64,000 bases of DNA. It comes from Lewinellaceae bacterium (GTDB taxonomy: Bacteria; Bacteroidota; Bacteroidia; Chitinophagales; Saprospiraceae). Position 1 is the first letter of the stretch. Every line of letters begins with the position of its first letter. The translations under genes and the position numbers were made by a program. Location: assembly GCA_016710765.1 (NCBI GenBank), contig JADJUJ010000015.1, forward strand, positions 62,001 to 126,000, written 5' to 3'. Shown here piece after piece: positions 37,334 to 46,200 of this stretch. The notes beneath the pieces are model-generated. The model saw only the letters and a program-made list of their open reading frames with translations. It had not been told where the DNA came from and did no database searches.

Positions 37334-37378
37334 ATGCCTGCTGCAGGTTGCTTTTGCCAACCCGCTGCAGGCATTTTT
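37334..37378 (+). terminator. Intrinsic terminator after the epimerase gene
   Basis: AATGCCTGCTGCAGGTTG pairs with CAACCCGCTGCAGGCATT across a short loop, then TTTTTT. The stem has one or two internal mismatches. Confidence 0.82.
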
Positions 37379-37424
37379 TATGCAGTGCAATTGCTCAACA
37401 TTCCCAAAATCCTATAAAAAACCG

Positions 37425-37432
37425 TACCTTTG
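37425..37432 (+). promoter_or_regulatory. Predicted -7 box of the ABC-F gene
   Basis: TACCTTTG fits TAnnTTTG, 33 bases before the ATG at 37465. No clear -33 box. Confidence 0.5.
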
Positions 37433-37464
37433 CGGCTTTTTTAAGGCAGTACAATTCTACAACG

Positions 37465-39099
37465 ATGCTTCAAACGCGCGACATAGCCCTGCAATACGGC
37501 AAAAGGGTACTTTTTGACGAAGTAAGCCTTCAGTTCACCAAGGGCAACTGCTATGGTATCATTGGCGCAAATGGCGCCGGCAAATCTACCTTCCTGAAAA
37601 TTCTTTCCGGCGAGATTGATCCTATCCGGGGCAGCGTGGAAATAACACCAGGTGAACGCATGGCTGTGTTGAGCCAGAACCACTTTGCTTTTGATGATTT
37701 CCCGGTTATGGATACCGTCATCATGGGGCACCGTCGCCTGTACGACATCATGCAGGAGAAAAACGCCATTTACGACAACCCCAATGCTACCGAAGCAGAG
37801 TCGATGCGCGCTGCAGAACTCGAGGGAGAATTCGGTGAAATGAACGGTTGGATGGCAGAGAGCGATGCCGCTGAACTGCTCAGCAACATGGGCCTGCACG
37901 AGTCGTTCCACTACAAACTGGTGCGCGAACTCGACGGCTCCGACCGCGTAAAAGTGCTGCTCGCCCAAGCACTCTTTGGCGAGCCCGATATCCTGCTCAT
38001 GGACGAACCTACCAACGACCTCGATGCAGAAACCTCCGACTGGCTGTGCGACTTCCTGGCCGACTACCAAAACATCGTCATTGTGGTATCGCACGACCGG
38101 CACTTTCTGGACATGGTGTGCACCCATGTGGTGGACGTTGACTTTGGAAAAATCCGCATGTACACCGGCAACTACACCTTCTGGTACGAAACCAGCCAAT
38201 TGTTGTCGCGCCAGATTGCCGATAAAAACAAGAAAGTAGAACAAAAGCGGCAGGAGATGATGGACTTTATCGCCCGCTTCTCGGCCAATGCTTCTAAATC
38301 ACGGCAGGCTACCAGCCGCAAAAAAGCCCTGGAAAAACTCAACCTGGAAGACATCAAAGTCTCCAGCCGCCGCTACCCTTACATCGCTTTCAAGCCTGAA
38401 CGCGAACCCGGCGATGTGATCCTGGACGTAGAAAACCTGTCTAAAAAAGCCGCAACTGGCGAGTACCTGTTTCAAAATTTGTTCCTCCGCTTTAACAAAG
38501 GCGAAAAAATTGCTGTCATCAGCCGCAATGCACTGGCGGTAACCGCCCTTTTCAACATCCTTTCAGGCGAAAACAGCGACTACGAGGGCAGTTTCCAATA
38601 CGGACAAACCATTTCAAAGCAGTTTTTGCCCAACGACAACAGCGCCTACTTCTCCGGCGACCAGGACATGAGCCTGATCGACTGGCTACGCCAATATTCC
38701 AAGGAAAAAGACGAGGCTTTTATTCGCGGCTTCCTGGGGCGCATGCTCTTCACCGGTGAAGAGGTTTTCAAGCGTTCCGGGGTGCTTTCAGGAGGTGAAA
38801 AGGTGCGTTGTATGATGTCTAAAATCATGCTCGCCAACCCGAATTTTCTTATTCTGGACGAGCCAACCAACCACCTCGACCTGGAATCGATCACGGCGCT
38901 GAATACCGGCATGCAAGAATTCACCGGCAATATGATGTTTACCTCACACGATTACCAAATCATGGATTCCGTCGCCAACAGGATCATTGAAATCACCCCT
39001 GCAGGCTTGATCGACCAGCACATGAGTTATGGCGAATACCTGCACAGCGAAAAAGTGCGGAAAATGCGGGAGGAAATGTACGCTGAAGCGCGGGTGTAA
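37465..39099 (+). CDS. ABC-F family ATPase (YbiT-like)
   Basis: 544 residues from the ATG at 37465; the frame is open further upstream but runs through the epimerase terminator and is not coding there. Two ATP-binding cassettes with no membrane domain: domain 1 has Walker A GANGAGKST, signature LDGSDRVKVLLAQ and Walker B ILLMDEPTNDLD; domain 2 has signature LSGGEKVRCMMSK and LILDEPTNHLD. The second Walker A (ISRNALAVTALF) is degenerate, lacking GxGK, as I recall for Bacteroidota members of this branch. A linker of about 85 residues (KNKKVEQKRQEMMDFIARFSAN) joins them. ABC-F proteins act on ribosomes. Confidence 0.93.
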   Translation: MLQTRDIALQYGKRVLFDEVSLQFTKGNCYGIIGANGAGKSTFLKILSGEIDPIRGSVEITPGERMAVLSQNHFAFDDFPVMDTVIMGHRRLYDIMQEKNAIYDNPNATEAESMRAAELEGEFGEMNGWMAESDAAELLSNMGLHESFHYKLVRELDGSDRVKVLLAQALFGEPDILLMDEPTNDLDAETSDWLCDFLADYQNIVIVVSHDRHFLDMVCTHVVDVDFGKIRMYTGNYTFWYETSQLLSRQIADKNKKVEQKRQEMMDFIARFSANASKSRQATSRKKALEKLNLEDIKVSSRRYPYIAFKPEREPGDVILDVENLSKKAATGEYLFQNLFLRFNKGEKIAVISRNALAVTALFNILSGENSDYEGSFQYGQTISKQFLPNDNSAYFSGDQDMSLIDWLRQYSKEKDEAFIRGFLGRMLFTGEEVFKRSGVLSGGEKVRCMMSKIMLANPNFLILDEPTNHLDLESITALNTGMQEFTGNMMFTSHDYQIMDSVANRIIEITPAGLIDQHMSYGEYLHSEKVRKMREEMYAEARV

Positions 39100-39127
39100 C
39101 GCTGAAGGCTATTTTTATCAACCATGC

Positions 39128-39165
39128 AAAAAAGGGCCGACCTGTTGACAGGTCGGCCCTTTTTT
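39128..39165. terminator. Bidirectional terminator
   Basis: Twelve-pair perfect stem (39134-39145 with 39148-39159, loop TG) flanked by six A on the left and six T on the right. It can serve the ABC-F gene and the minus-strand sequence opposite. Confidence 0.93.
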
Positions 39166-39185
39166 GATCGAAAGAAAAAAATGGA

Positions 39186-39311
39186 CTACAGCTTAACGCT
39201 GGCCACTGCTTTTTCCATGGCTGTTTCCTGAGTACCGGGGATGGTAACGCCTTCCACGCGGAACACGGTAATATCCGTAATGCCAAGGAAGCCCAGGATA
39301 GCACGCAGATA
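39186..39311 (-). pseudogene. azoR: Remnant of FMN-dependent NADH-azoreductase
   Basis: On the minus strand, 41 codons read YLRAILGFLGITDITVFRVEG and end EKAVASVKL before a TAG. This matches the C-terminal end of AzoR-type flavodoxin-fold NADH:quinone/azo reductases. Nothing of the remaining 160 or so residues is present: the similarity stops at 39311, 12 bases before the stop codon of the barrel gene behind it. So the gene was cut by a rearrangement, or the assembly joins two distant pieces here. Confidence 0.7.
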
Positions 39312-39323
39312 GCTTTCTATCAA

Positions 39324-39905
39324 TCATACTAAGCGATCAAAAAGATAGAAAAGCCCAAGTTGTATGCCCGTGTTTATGGATTTGACATTGTTACTTTTAT
39401 TGATATTGCTTAATCCGTAATTGTAACGAAATCGATCCCAAGGCCCGGGGGGATAGACATTATCCAACTCCATGCACTCAACCCAATGTCAGTGGGTTCA
39501 TTGTTGGATTGTTCGCGTCCGTACTCCGGTTATTAAATTTTGGTTTGCAGCCGCCAAAACGCCTATCTGAGGACCAGCCTGTAACCTGAATCCATTGTCG
39601 AACATATATTGGATCAACAACGGTACATTGATATAGGCCAAATCCAATGTTGTACCTGCATCGGGTCCCTTATATTTTGCGCCTTGTGTAGACAATACGA
39701 ATTCCGGCTGAAACGCTATCTGTCGGGCCAGGTGGATGTGGCCAAGCAACCCTAAATGAAATCCTACGATGGGATCATTTGAAGTGCTGTTGTCATTTTG
39801 GATATTATAAACGTTCAATCCGCCTTTGCCCCATGTTTGTGTTGAGCATTTGCCTGAGCGAGTCAAAAAATTTGCCGCAAAATGTCGCAGTAATAAATGT
39901 TTCAT
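39324..39905 (-). CDS. PorT-type outer-membrane beta-barrel protein (broken frame)
   Basis: Reconstructed from the ATG complementary to 39903-39905 (MKHLLLRHFAAN) to a TGA at 39324. Clear strands: LNVYNIQND, PIVGFHLGLLGHIHLARQIAFQPEFVLSTQGAKY, LAYINVPLLIQYMFDNGFRLQAGPQIGVLAAA, and in another frame YNYGLSNINKSNNV and INTGIQLGLFYLFDRLV. This is the PorT-like 'outer membrane beta-barrel' family. At least two or three frameshifts are needed: near 39835-39850 (expected ANAQHKHG then GGLN), near 39500 and near 39430. Either a decaying gene or error-rich sequence next to a rearrangement point. Confidence 0.65.
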
Positions 39906-40115
39906 AATCGTTATGTTTAAAGTAATTAAATGTGTCAAAAAATTGAGTGGGTTGAGATTAGGGATGGACAAGGTGCGCTGCTTCATAAGTATTGCCATTA
40001 CACATTTAAATTGAAAAGTTACACAATTCACTTATCCTGGCAGTAAGCATGGATGGGAGGCATGTTAATAAGCAAAATACTTCGGCTCCTAAGCTGTGGC
40101 AATCGTTCTGGTCAT

Positions 40116-40123
40116 TAAATTTG
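40116..40123 (+). promoter_or_regulatory. Possible -7 box before DinB-like copy 1
   Basis: TAAATTTG matches TAnnTTTG, 62 bases before the start at 40185. No -33 box seen. Confidence 0.35.
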
Positions 40124-40184
40124 CATACGCGTACTTATCCCCACACTGCTGGACATTTACATACCTACCAATGAACACCTACCA

Positions 40185-40660
40185 ATGAACACCTCCCAGC
40201 AAATAGCAAAGCACCTCCGAGCGGTTTATTTTGGTGGCAACTGGACCGACTCCAACCTGAAGGATAACCTTTTGGGCCTCAGCTGGCAGCAAGCAACTAC
40301 CCAGATCTATGGGCTCAATACCATTGCAACGCTGGTTTTCACATGAATTATTACGTCAGCGGCGTGCTGAAAGTATTTCAGGGTGGGCCACTGGAAATCA
40401 GGACAAATACGCCTTTACGCACCCTCCCATCGTATCGCAGGCAGACTGGGAAAACTTCTTAAACCAGGTTTGGGCAGACGCAGAAGCCTTTGCAACACAG
40501 ATTGAGCAAATACCGGAGGGAAAACTGGGGCAGGTCTTTGTGGATGAAAAATACGGCACCTATTACCGAAACCTGCAAGGCATCATTGAACACCTGCATT
40601 ACCATTTGGGACAGCTTTGTTGTGATAAAGAAAATTATCCAGCAACAAAAAAGCATTTAG
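40185..40660 (+). pseudogene. DinB-like/DUF1572 protein, copy 1 (several frameshifts)
   Basis: Closely parallels the intact gene at 43987-44466 over its whole length (QQIAKHLRAVYFGGNWTDSNLKDN, LNTIATLVF, YGTYYRNLQGIIEHLHYHLGQ). It is broken three times: a T is lost near 40342 before MNYYVSGVLKV, a base is lost near 40398, and another near 40620, after which IKKIIQQQKSI ends at 40658-40660. The start region holds a 14-base tandem duplication, ACCAATGAACACCT at 40167 and 40181, which also duplicates the ATG. The family is a four-helix bundle with metal-binding histidines; cellular role unknown. Could be intact if the breaks are errors. Confidence 0.7.
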
Positions 40661-40756
40661 ATAAAAACAAGAGGAGCATTTCTAATCCATAAAAAGTATA
40701 GCGAAATACGAGGCGGCACTGGATCACAAAATGGCCAATTTCCTCAATCGAAATAA

Positions 40757-40800
40757 TTCCGTGTAAATCCGTAGGTTAAATCTGTGAAAATCTGTGTGAA
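40757..40800 (+). repeat. Short repetitive leader sequence
   Basis: GTGTAAATCCGTAGG followed by the imperfect tandem AAATCTGTG AAAATCTGTGTG. I recall similar words scattered in intergenic DNA of related genomes, but only this copy is seen here. Confidence 0.35.
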
Positions 40801-40837
40801 AAAAATTGTTTGTCATCAATGTTACAGCCCCGAAACC

Positions 40838-41711
40838 ATGAAGTACCTATTTTTCGCCGCCATCACATGCCTTTCTTTCCTGCCAGTCCAATCCTTTTCA
40901 CAATACCTGACCTTTCCAGCGGCAAACGCCAACTGGTGCTATCATGGCTATGGCGACCAGGGGCAAAACCTGGGTGATTTTTGCTTTTCCCCAACAGAAT
41001 TGGTGGAACTAAATGGTAAGACCTACTCCAAAATATCCTACCAGCCGTACCCTTATGCCAGCGCTGAAGACCCGCTGTACCGGTCGGAAAACAACGGAAA
41101 ATTTTATGCCCTTCCACAGGACTCCACGGACGAAATCCTCGTGTATGATTTTTCGCTTGAAGCGGTGACACCTTTTTAGCAACTGAGTTGGGGGCGCGAC
41201 ACGGTTACCCTGGTTGTTCAATCCGTAGAATATATCACTACCCTGGATGGCATGTTGAGAAAAAAGATATTCCTGTCCAATCAAGGCGCCAGCGGAACCT
41301 GGCTGGAGGGGATCGGAAGTTTGGACTGGGTTTTTACCTACCCGGCTTATGTCCAGTCGGTTTCTGGTGGGTACACATTTGTATGTCACTCGGTTTCCGA
41401 CAGTATTGTTTATCCAGATGGCGCCAGCGCCAGTCTGTGTGGCATAAACGCCGTCAGCAACCTACAGCAAAAATCGGCCATAAAAATATCCCCCAACCCC
41501 TGTTCATGACACGTTTAAAATAGACTTTGAAGGACTGGATATCCGGCAATTAATGGTCTCCGACGTGTTGGGAAAACCCATTTTGCAATACCAAATTATG
41601 GCAAACCAACCATCCATAGTGGTTTCAGCAAACCTTAAACCTGGATTGTATTTTGTTGTTTTGCAGCAAAAAAACGGCGCAGTAACCTCAAGCCGCTTCA
41701 TGCGGTTATAA
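40838..41711 (+). pseudogene. Secreted T9SS protein, copy 1 (stop and frameshift)
   Basis: Paralogue of the intact gene at 44470-45351. Signal peptide MKYLFFAAITCLSFLPVQSFSQ, then ANWCYHGYGDQGQNLGDFCFSP, LYRSENNGKFYALPQDSTDEILVYDF. Where the paralogue reads DTFYVNWG this copy has a TAG (41177-41179) and then lacks a few codons. It resumes with VQSVEYITTLDG, WLEGIGSLDWVF and YTFVCHSVSDSIVYPDG. A second break follows SPNPC near 41507, after which the T9SS type A tail continues in another frame (FKIDFEGLDIRQLMVSDVLG to SSRFMRL). Loss of codons as well as bases makes real decay more likely here than elsewhere. Confidence 0.7.
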
Positions 41712-41744
41712 CAGCACCGTTAAACTTTTCCTTCGTAAATTCGC

Positions 41745-41752
41745 TACATTTG
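41745..41752 (+). promoter_or_regulatory. Predicted -7 box of the caspase gene
   Basis: TACATTTG matches TAnnTTTG, 28 bases before the ATG at 41780. Confidence 0.5.
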
Positions 41753-41779
41753 TTGACGGTTCACCATATTCATGCTGCC

Positions 41780-43804
41780 ATGCGATCCATTTTTCTGTTG
41801 CTCTTACTGTTGCTTGTTGGGCGGGGCATTGCCCAAAACCCCCAATTAACGCATATCCCCACCACCTATGCCATCGTATTGGGCATTTCGGATTACCTCA
41901 ATCCCGACATCCCGGACATTCCGTTTGCCGACAAGGACGCCCTTGCCATGTACCAGTACCTCCGTTCGCCTCAAGGCGGGCAGTTGGATACCAACAACAT
42001 TCAGCTCCTGATCAACGAACAAGCCACCGCAGCCCATTTGGCGGGTGCTTTGCGTTGGGCCATCGACAATTGCCAGCAGGAGGACCGACTGTTTTTTTAC
42101 TACAATGGCCACTGTATTAATTTGAACAAAAAAACCTTTTTTTTATGCTTTGATTCCCCTTCTCCTGACTTTTTACTCGGTGGTGGCGCCTTATCAACCG
42201 ACTATTTTAATAGGGCAGTAGAAACCCTTTCCTTGCAAAAACAAGTAAAAACCCTGTTCATTTTTGACATCGGTCATCCTGGAAAGATCACAGGCAATCC
42301 GATCAACGATAAAGCAGTTTACCGTGACTTATATCCCCGGATAGCCAATGAAATCAAATTGTTTTCAGCCGAACCGGATGTGCAAAACAGGAGCGGCACA
42401 CAATGGGGCGGTGGCCACAGTATTTTCACCTACTTTTTGATAAAAGGCGTGGCTGGAGAAGCCGATTATGATAAAGACAACAGCATTACCCTTTATGAAT
42501 TGAGACATTACCTTGAGATCTCTCTAGATGGTGCTCTGGGCTCTGAACGTCAGGACCTGCTGATCAATGGCTATGAATCAGAGGTGCTGTGTCGGGTAGT
42601 GCCGGGCGCCAACCCCGAAGCATTTTTCAAAACCGACGACCGGCAGGGGACTGTACCGAATCTCCCCAATTCCAACGACCATTCGATCGACATGGAGGGC
42701 GATGCGCCACTGCTCCAACGCCTATACCCTACTGTCTGTAACAACCAGGCCCTTCTGGTACATTCCGATTCGCTTTTTCTGCAATTAGAGCCCGGGAATG
42801 CTATCGACCTTATTCGTATTTATCCCCAACAATCGGCAGAAAGTGCCTCTACCCGTGCACTTGAAACGCGGAGCGCTACGCCACAAAAGTACAGTTACAA
42901 TGTTCCGCTTCGCCCTGGCCTGAACACCATCCGGGTGGTGGCCACCAAAAACGTTACGACCATTGTCGATACCATACAGGTGTATGCCGATTTCTCGCCC
43001 AAACTTCGTTTCGGCCTGGATGACCAATTGCGGTACTACGCCTTGTTCATTGGAAACGATCACTACCAGGACGCCGGATTTGTTCCGCTGAACAATCCCC
43101 GGTTTGATTGCCGCACCCTGGCACAGGAGTTGTCCAGCAATTATGGCTTTGAGGTGGACACCCTCTTTGATGCCGACCGGGCCAGCATATTCAACAAACT
43201 GGCGGCATACAGCCAACGGTTTCAGGATCCGAATTATCAGAAACGCAACGATCACCTGCTGGTGTTTTATGGCGGCCATGGGGTAATGGACCAAAGCAGT
43301 GGCATGGGTTACATGGTCGCGACCGACTCGAAAAAAGACGACCCCGGGTTCTCTTCCTATGTATCGTACATTGAGTTACAAACCCGGCTCGATTTGTTGA
43401 AGGTCAAACATATTCTGGTGGTCATTGATGCCTGCCAAAGCGGCAGCCGATGTAGGTTTTGGGAGGCGGTGGCCAGCAGGGGCGTTGAACCCGCCGCACA
43501 GGCAAACGCCCAGGTTTCCAGTCAGTTTGTACAGGAAAAAATGCGCTTTACCACCCGGCGCTTTCTAACCTCTGCGCAGGAGAATGCCGTTCCTGATGGC
43601 GCCAAAGGCCAGCACTCTCCCTATGCCAAACAATTTCTGGAAGCGCTGAAGCAGCCCGATAATGGCGTACTTACCCTGGAACAACTCCAGACCTACCTGG
43701 ACAAATCCAGTGCAAAAACCCTGAGCGGTACTTTTGGCAACAGAAATGAGCCTGGTAGCAACTTTTTGATGTTGAAAACGGGGTTCAATAGCTGTGTTCT
43801 TTAG
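41780..43804 (+). CDS. Secreted tandem-caspase protein, first domain lacking catalytic cysteine
   Basis: 674 residues from the ATG at 41780, with a signal peptide (MRSIFLLLLLLLVGRGIAQ). Two caspase-fold (peptidase C14) domains. The first (about 25-250) has YAIVLGISDY, FADKDALAMYQYL and the His of YYNGHC (residue 111), but where the cysteine should be it reads DIGHPG (Gly165 for Cys), so it is probably inactive. A middle region (about 290-415) resembles a beta-sandwich with RPGLNTIRVVA. The second (about 420-674) has ALFIGNDHYQDAGF, His500 in FYGGHG and Cys552 in VIDACQSGS, an intact dyad. Caspase-like peptidases cleave after basic or acidic residues; target unknown. Flanked by two copies of a DinB + T9SS pair. 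Confidence 0.9.
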   Translation: MRSIFLLLLLLLVGRGIAQNPQLTHIPTTYAIVLGISDYLNPDIPDIPFADKDALAMYQYLRSPQGGQLDTNNIQLLINEQATAAHLAGALRWAIDNCQQEDRLFFYYNGHCINLNKKTFFLCFDSPSPDFLLGGGALSTDYFNRAVETLSLQKQVKTLFIFDIGHPGKITGNPINDKAVYRDLYPRIANEIKLFSAEPDVQNRSGTQWGGGHSIFTYFLIKGVAGEADYDKDNSITLYELRHYLEISLDGALGSERQDLLINGYESEVLCRVVPGANPEAFFKTDDRQGTVPNLPNSNDHSIDMEGDAPLLQRLYPTVCNNQALLVHSDSLFLQLEPGNAIDLIRIYPQQSAESASTRALETRSATPQKYSYNVPLRPGLNTIRVVATKNVTTIVDTIQVYADFSPKLRFGLDDQLRYYALFIGNDHYQDAGFVPLNNPRFDCRTLAQELSSNYGFEVDTLFDADRASIFNKLAAYSQRFQDPNYQKRNDHLLVFYGGHGVMDQSSGMGYMVATDSKKDDPGFSSYVSYIELQTRLDLLKVKHILVVIDACQSGSRCRFWEAVASRGVEPAAQANAQVSSQFVQEKMRFTTRRFLTSAQENAVPDGAKGQHSPYAKQFLEALKQPDNGVLTLEQLQTYLDKSSAKTLSGTFGNRNEPGSNFLMLKTGFNSCVL

Positions 43805-43986
43805 AATAGAATAGCCAATGGCCTTGGCAATGGTTTGTGGTAGTGAGGTTATAGCTTGTTCTGCGCACCTGTTCCTACCTCAATATGCGCTAATAATATC
43901 CTATACCACGAACCCCGGTTTGATGCTACCCAATAAGCCACTAAATTGGTGTTTTAAAAGATTCTGTCATGTCATAAACTGCACTC

Positions 43987-44466
43987 ATGAACGTTTCCAC
44001 ACAAATTGCCAAGCACCTCAGAGAAGTTTACTTTGGAGGCAACTGGACGGACTCCAACCTGAAGGACAATTTGGAGGGCCTGAGCTGGCGAGAAGCAACT
44101 ACCCAGGTCTACTCGCTTAACACCATTGCGACCCTCGTTTTTCACATGAATTATTACGTCAGCGGCGTGCTGAAGGTATTACAGGGTGGTCCGCTTGAAA
44201 CCAAAGACAAATATGCGTTTACGCATCCTCCCATTCAGTCGCAGGAGGACTGGGACGCGTTTTTGGAGCAGGTTTGGAATGATGCCGAAAACTTCGCGCA
44301 TCACATCGAACAACTACCCGACCACATCCTGAGGGAAGATTTTATAGACAGCAAATACGGCAGTTACTACAGAAACCTGCACGGAATTATTGAGCACCTT
44401 CACTATCATTTGGGACAGATTTCCCTGATCAGGAAAATAATCCAGCAGCAATCAAAAAACAATTGA
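43987..44466 (+). CDS. DinB-like/DUF1572 protein, copy 2
   Basis: 159 residues, intact. A helical protein starting MNVSTQIAKHLREVYFGGNW with histidines that could bind metal in the DinB/YfiT fold: LVFHMNYYVSGVLK, ENFAHHIEQLPD and EHLHYHLGQISLIRK. In this superfamily three histidines hold a divalent metal, and some members transfer thiols; no specific role is known for this branch. Almost the same as copy 1 at 40185. Three bases separate its stop from the next gene, the same pairing as in copy 1. Confidence 0.8.
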   Translation: MNVSTQIAKHLREVYFGGNWTDSNLKDNLEGLSWREATTQVYSLNTIATLVFHMNYYVSGVLKVLQGGPLETKDKYAFTHPPIQSQEDWDAFLEQVWNDAENFAHHIEQLPDHILREDFIDSKYGSYYRNLHGIIEHLHYHLGQISLIRKIIQQQSKNN

Positions 44467-44469
44467 CCC

Positions 44470-45351
44470 ATGGAACACCTCAAAACCATCGCAGTCAGCT
44501 TAATGCTCGCGTTTCCCTGGCTGACCCAAGCGCAATTTTTAGATTTCCCCACCCAAAATGCTACCTGGTGCTACGGTGGATATGCCGACCAGGGCCAGGA
44601 CCTCGGGTTGTTTTGCTTCAGCCCGGATACACTCCTGGAGTTGAATGGAAAAACCTATGCAAAAATTACTTACCAACCCCATCCTTCTGCCAGCCCGGAG
44701 GACATCTTGTACCGATCGGACAATGGAAAGTTTTTTGTCATCCCCCAGGATTCAACCGATGAAATATTGATTTACGATTTTAACCTGGAAGTATCTGATA
44801 CCTTTTATGTCAATTGGGGATTTTGGCTTCAGGACAGCATCTTGCTCACCGTTCAGAGCGTGGAATACATCACCACCCTGGACGGGGTGTCCAGAAAGAA
44901 GATGTTTTTAGAAAATCAGGGGTACCACATCACCTGGCTGGAAGGCATCGGAAATACGGATTGGGTGTTTGTTGCACCCGCCTATGTTTCTTCTGTTTCC
45001 GGAGGCTACCAGTTTGTTTGTCATGCTGTAGAAGACAGTATCATTTATCCGGACGGAACCAGTCCAAGCCTTTGCGGTTTGTCCGCTACCAACCACCTGT
45101 CTCAACAGGATGATCGCGCAGTCAAGATTTACCCCAACCCGGTAAAAAACGAATTCAACCTGGAGTTCACAGGCATCGAAGCCCGGCAAATCGCCATCAG
45201 CGATGTGTTGGGGAATACCGTTTTTCAAAGCAATTGCACGCAAAAGTCGCAAATGGTGGAAATTCCGGACAACATAAAGCCTGGATTTTATGTCCTGCGC
45301 CTGGTGCAACTGGATGGGAAAATGTTTGCTAAAAAATTTTTAAAGGAATGA
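44470..45351 (+). CDS. Secreted T9SS protein, copy 2
   Basis: 293 residues, intact. Signal peptide (MEHLKTIAVSLMLAFPWLTQAQ). The body is a beta-rich domain of unknown family: TQNATWCYGGYADQGQDLG, LLELNGKTYAKITYQP, FFVIPQDSTDEILIYDFNLE, LLTVQSVEYITTLDGVSRK, WLEGIGNTDWVFVAPAYVSSVSGGYQFVCH. From about residue 217, VKIYPNPVKNEFNLEF through SDVLGNTVFQ to GFYVLRLVQLDGKMFAKKFLK is a type A T9SS sorting domain. Exported to the surface or medium. A 157-bp repeat follows 18 bases after its stop. Confidence 0.8.
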   Translation: MEHLKTIAVSLMLAFPWLTQAQFLDFPTQNATWCYGGYADQGQDLGLFCFSPDTLLELNGKTYAKITYQPHPSASPEDILYRSDNGKFFVIPQDSTDEILIYDFNLEVSDTFYVNWGFWLQDSILLTVQSVEYITTLDGVSRKKMFLENQGYHITWLEGIGNTDWVFVAPAYVSSVSGGYQFVCHAVEDSIIYPDGTSPSLCGLSATNHLSQQDDRAVKIYPNPVKNEFNLEFTGIEARQIAISDVLGNTVFQSNCTQKSQMVEIPDNIKPGFYVLRLVQLDGKMFAKKFLKE

Positions 45352-45369
45352 CTTGTTCGGAGGTTTTTA

Positions 45370-45526
45370 TACTCGAAGTAAAGTGGTTTGCGAAAATAAT
45401 CGCGCAGTCATCAGTTCTAATGGCAAGGCAGAAAACGCAGACGATGCAGCGCATCGGCGAATATTTATAACGCAGCCAGGAAGACTGAGGACAAGTGAGC
45501 ATTCGCAAACCATTTTACTTCGAGCA
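45370..45526. repeat. 157-bp terminal-inverted-repeat element, copy 2
   Basis: Inverted ends 45370-45394 and 45502-45526 (23 of 25 matched). Interior agrees with copy 1 (9071-9227), including an unchanged GACGATGCAGCGCATCG core, and the total length is identical. Lies just after the copy 2 T9SS gene, at the edge of the duplicated zone. Confidence 0.85.
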
Positions 45527-45581
45527 TAATTGCGAATCAATTTAATTTTTGATTTTTTCGGTCCCGCAGATAGCGCAGAAA

Positions 45582-45613
45582 CCGCAGATGTTTTGCTTCG
45601 CAAAAATCTGCGG
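45582..45613. other. Hairpin upstream of the CYTH gene
   Basis: CCGCAGAT then TTTTGC pairs with GCAAAA then ATCTGCGG around a TTC loop, one bulged G: 14 pairs. It sits in the 307-base gap between the T9SS gene and the CYTH gene, 46 bases before the ATG. No T tract follows, so it is not a plain terminator. Confidence 0.5.
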
Positions 45614-45658
45614 CAGCTAAGGAAGGCAACCAAATAAATTCAAAACAACCATCGACCC

Positions 45659-46200
45659 ATGCAACTGCTCAATTACGAATTCAAAGCTAAAGTGCCGGCC
45701 CTCGATTCCTTCGAAAAACTAATACAGTCGCGCCAGCCCACATTTCTGGGAACCGACCACCAAATTGATACCTACTTTGCGGTAAACAAAGGCCGTTTGA
45801 AACTAAGGGAGGGGAATATCGAAAATGCCTTGATCCATTACGACCGTGCCGACGAAGCCAATTCAAAGCAATCGAATATATTGCTGTACATCCATCAGCC
45901 AGACGCCGCTTTAAAAGCAATTCTAAGTCTTCATTTAGGATAAAGGTGGTGGTAGATAAAATTCGAAACATCTATTTCATCGACAATGTAAAATTCCATT
46001 TCGATACGGTAAAAGGCCTGGGCACCTTTCTCGAAGTGGAGGCCATCGACAACGAAGGCCAGTACACCATCGAATACCTGCGCGATCAATGTGATGCCTG
46101 GTTCCAATTTTTTGAACTTACAACATCCAGTTTGGTGGATAAATCTTACAGCGATTTGCTCTTAGCACTTAAAAGCACTGATCATGATCATTCCAACTGA
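45659..46200 (+). CDS. Class IV adenylate cyclase-like CYTH protein (one frameshift)
   Basis: CYTH/triphosphate-tunnel protein of about 180 residues. The N-terminal strand LLNYEFKAKVPALD holds an altered ExExK motif; HQIDTYFAVNKGRLKLREG, YDRADEANSKQSNILLY, RNIYFIDNVKFHFDTVKGLGTFLEVEAID and a C-terminal SYSDLL helix fit the Bacteroidota group annotated as class IV adenylate cyclase. One base is missing near 45940, between ILSLHLG and IKVVVDKIR. Members bind nucleotides or triphosphates; cyclase activity here is only inferred. Overlaps the next gene by 17 bases. Confidence 0.85.

Noticed and set aside
37288..37464. N-terminal extension of the ABC-F gene
   Set aside because: The frame is open but runs through the epimerase terminator and the predicted promoter; the ATG at 37465 starts at the normal family N-terminus.
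39498..40031. N-terminal extension of the barrel gene beyond 39905
   Set aside because: The extra residues are not a signal peptide and resemble no family; the ATG at 39905 precedes an export-like sequence.
41177..41179. Stop-codon reassignment, because of in-frame TAG here and TAA at 58494
   Set aside because: All other genes use TAG, TAA and TGA as normal stops at expected ends; local mutation or error is simpler.
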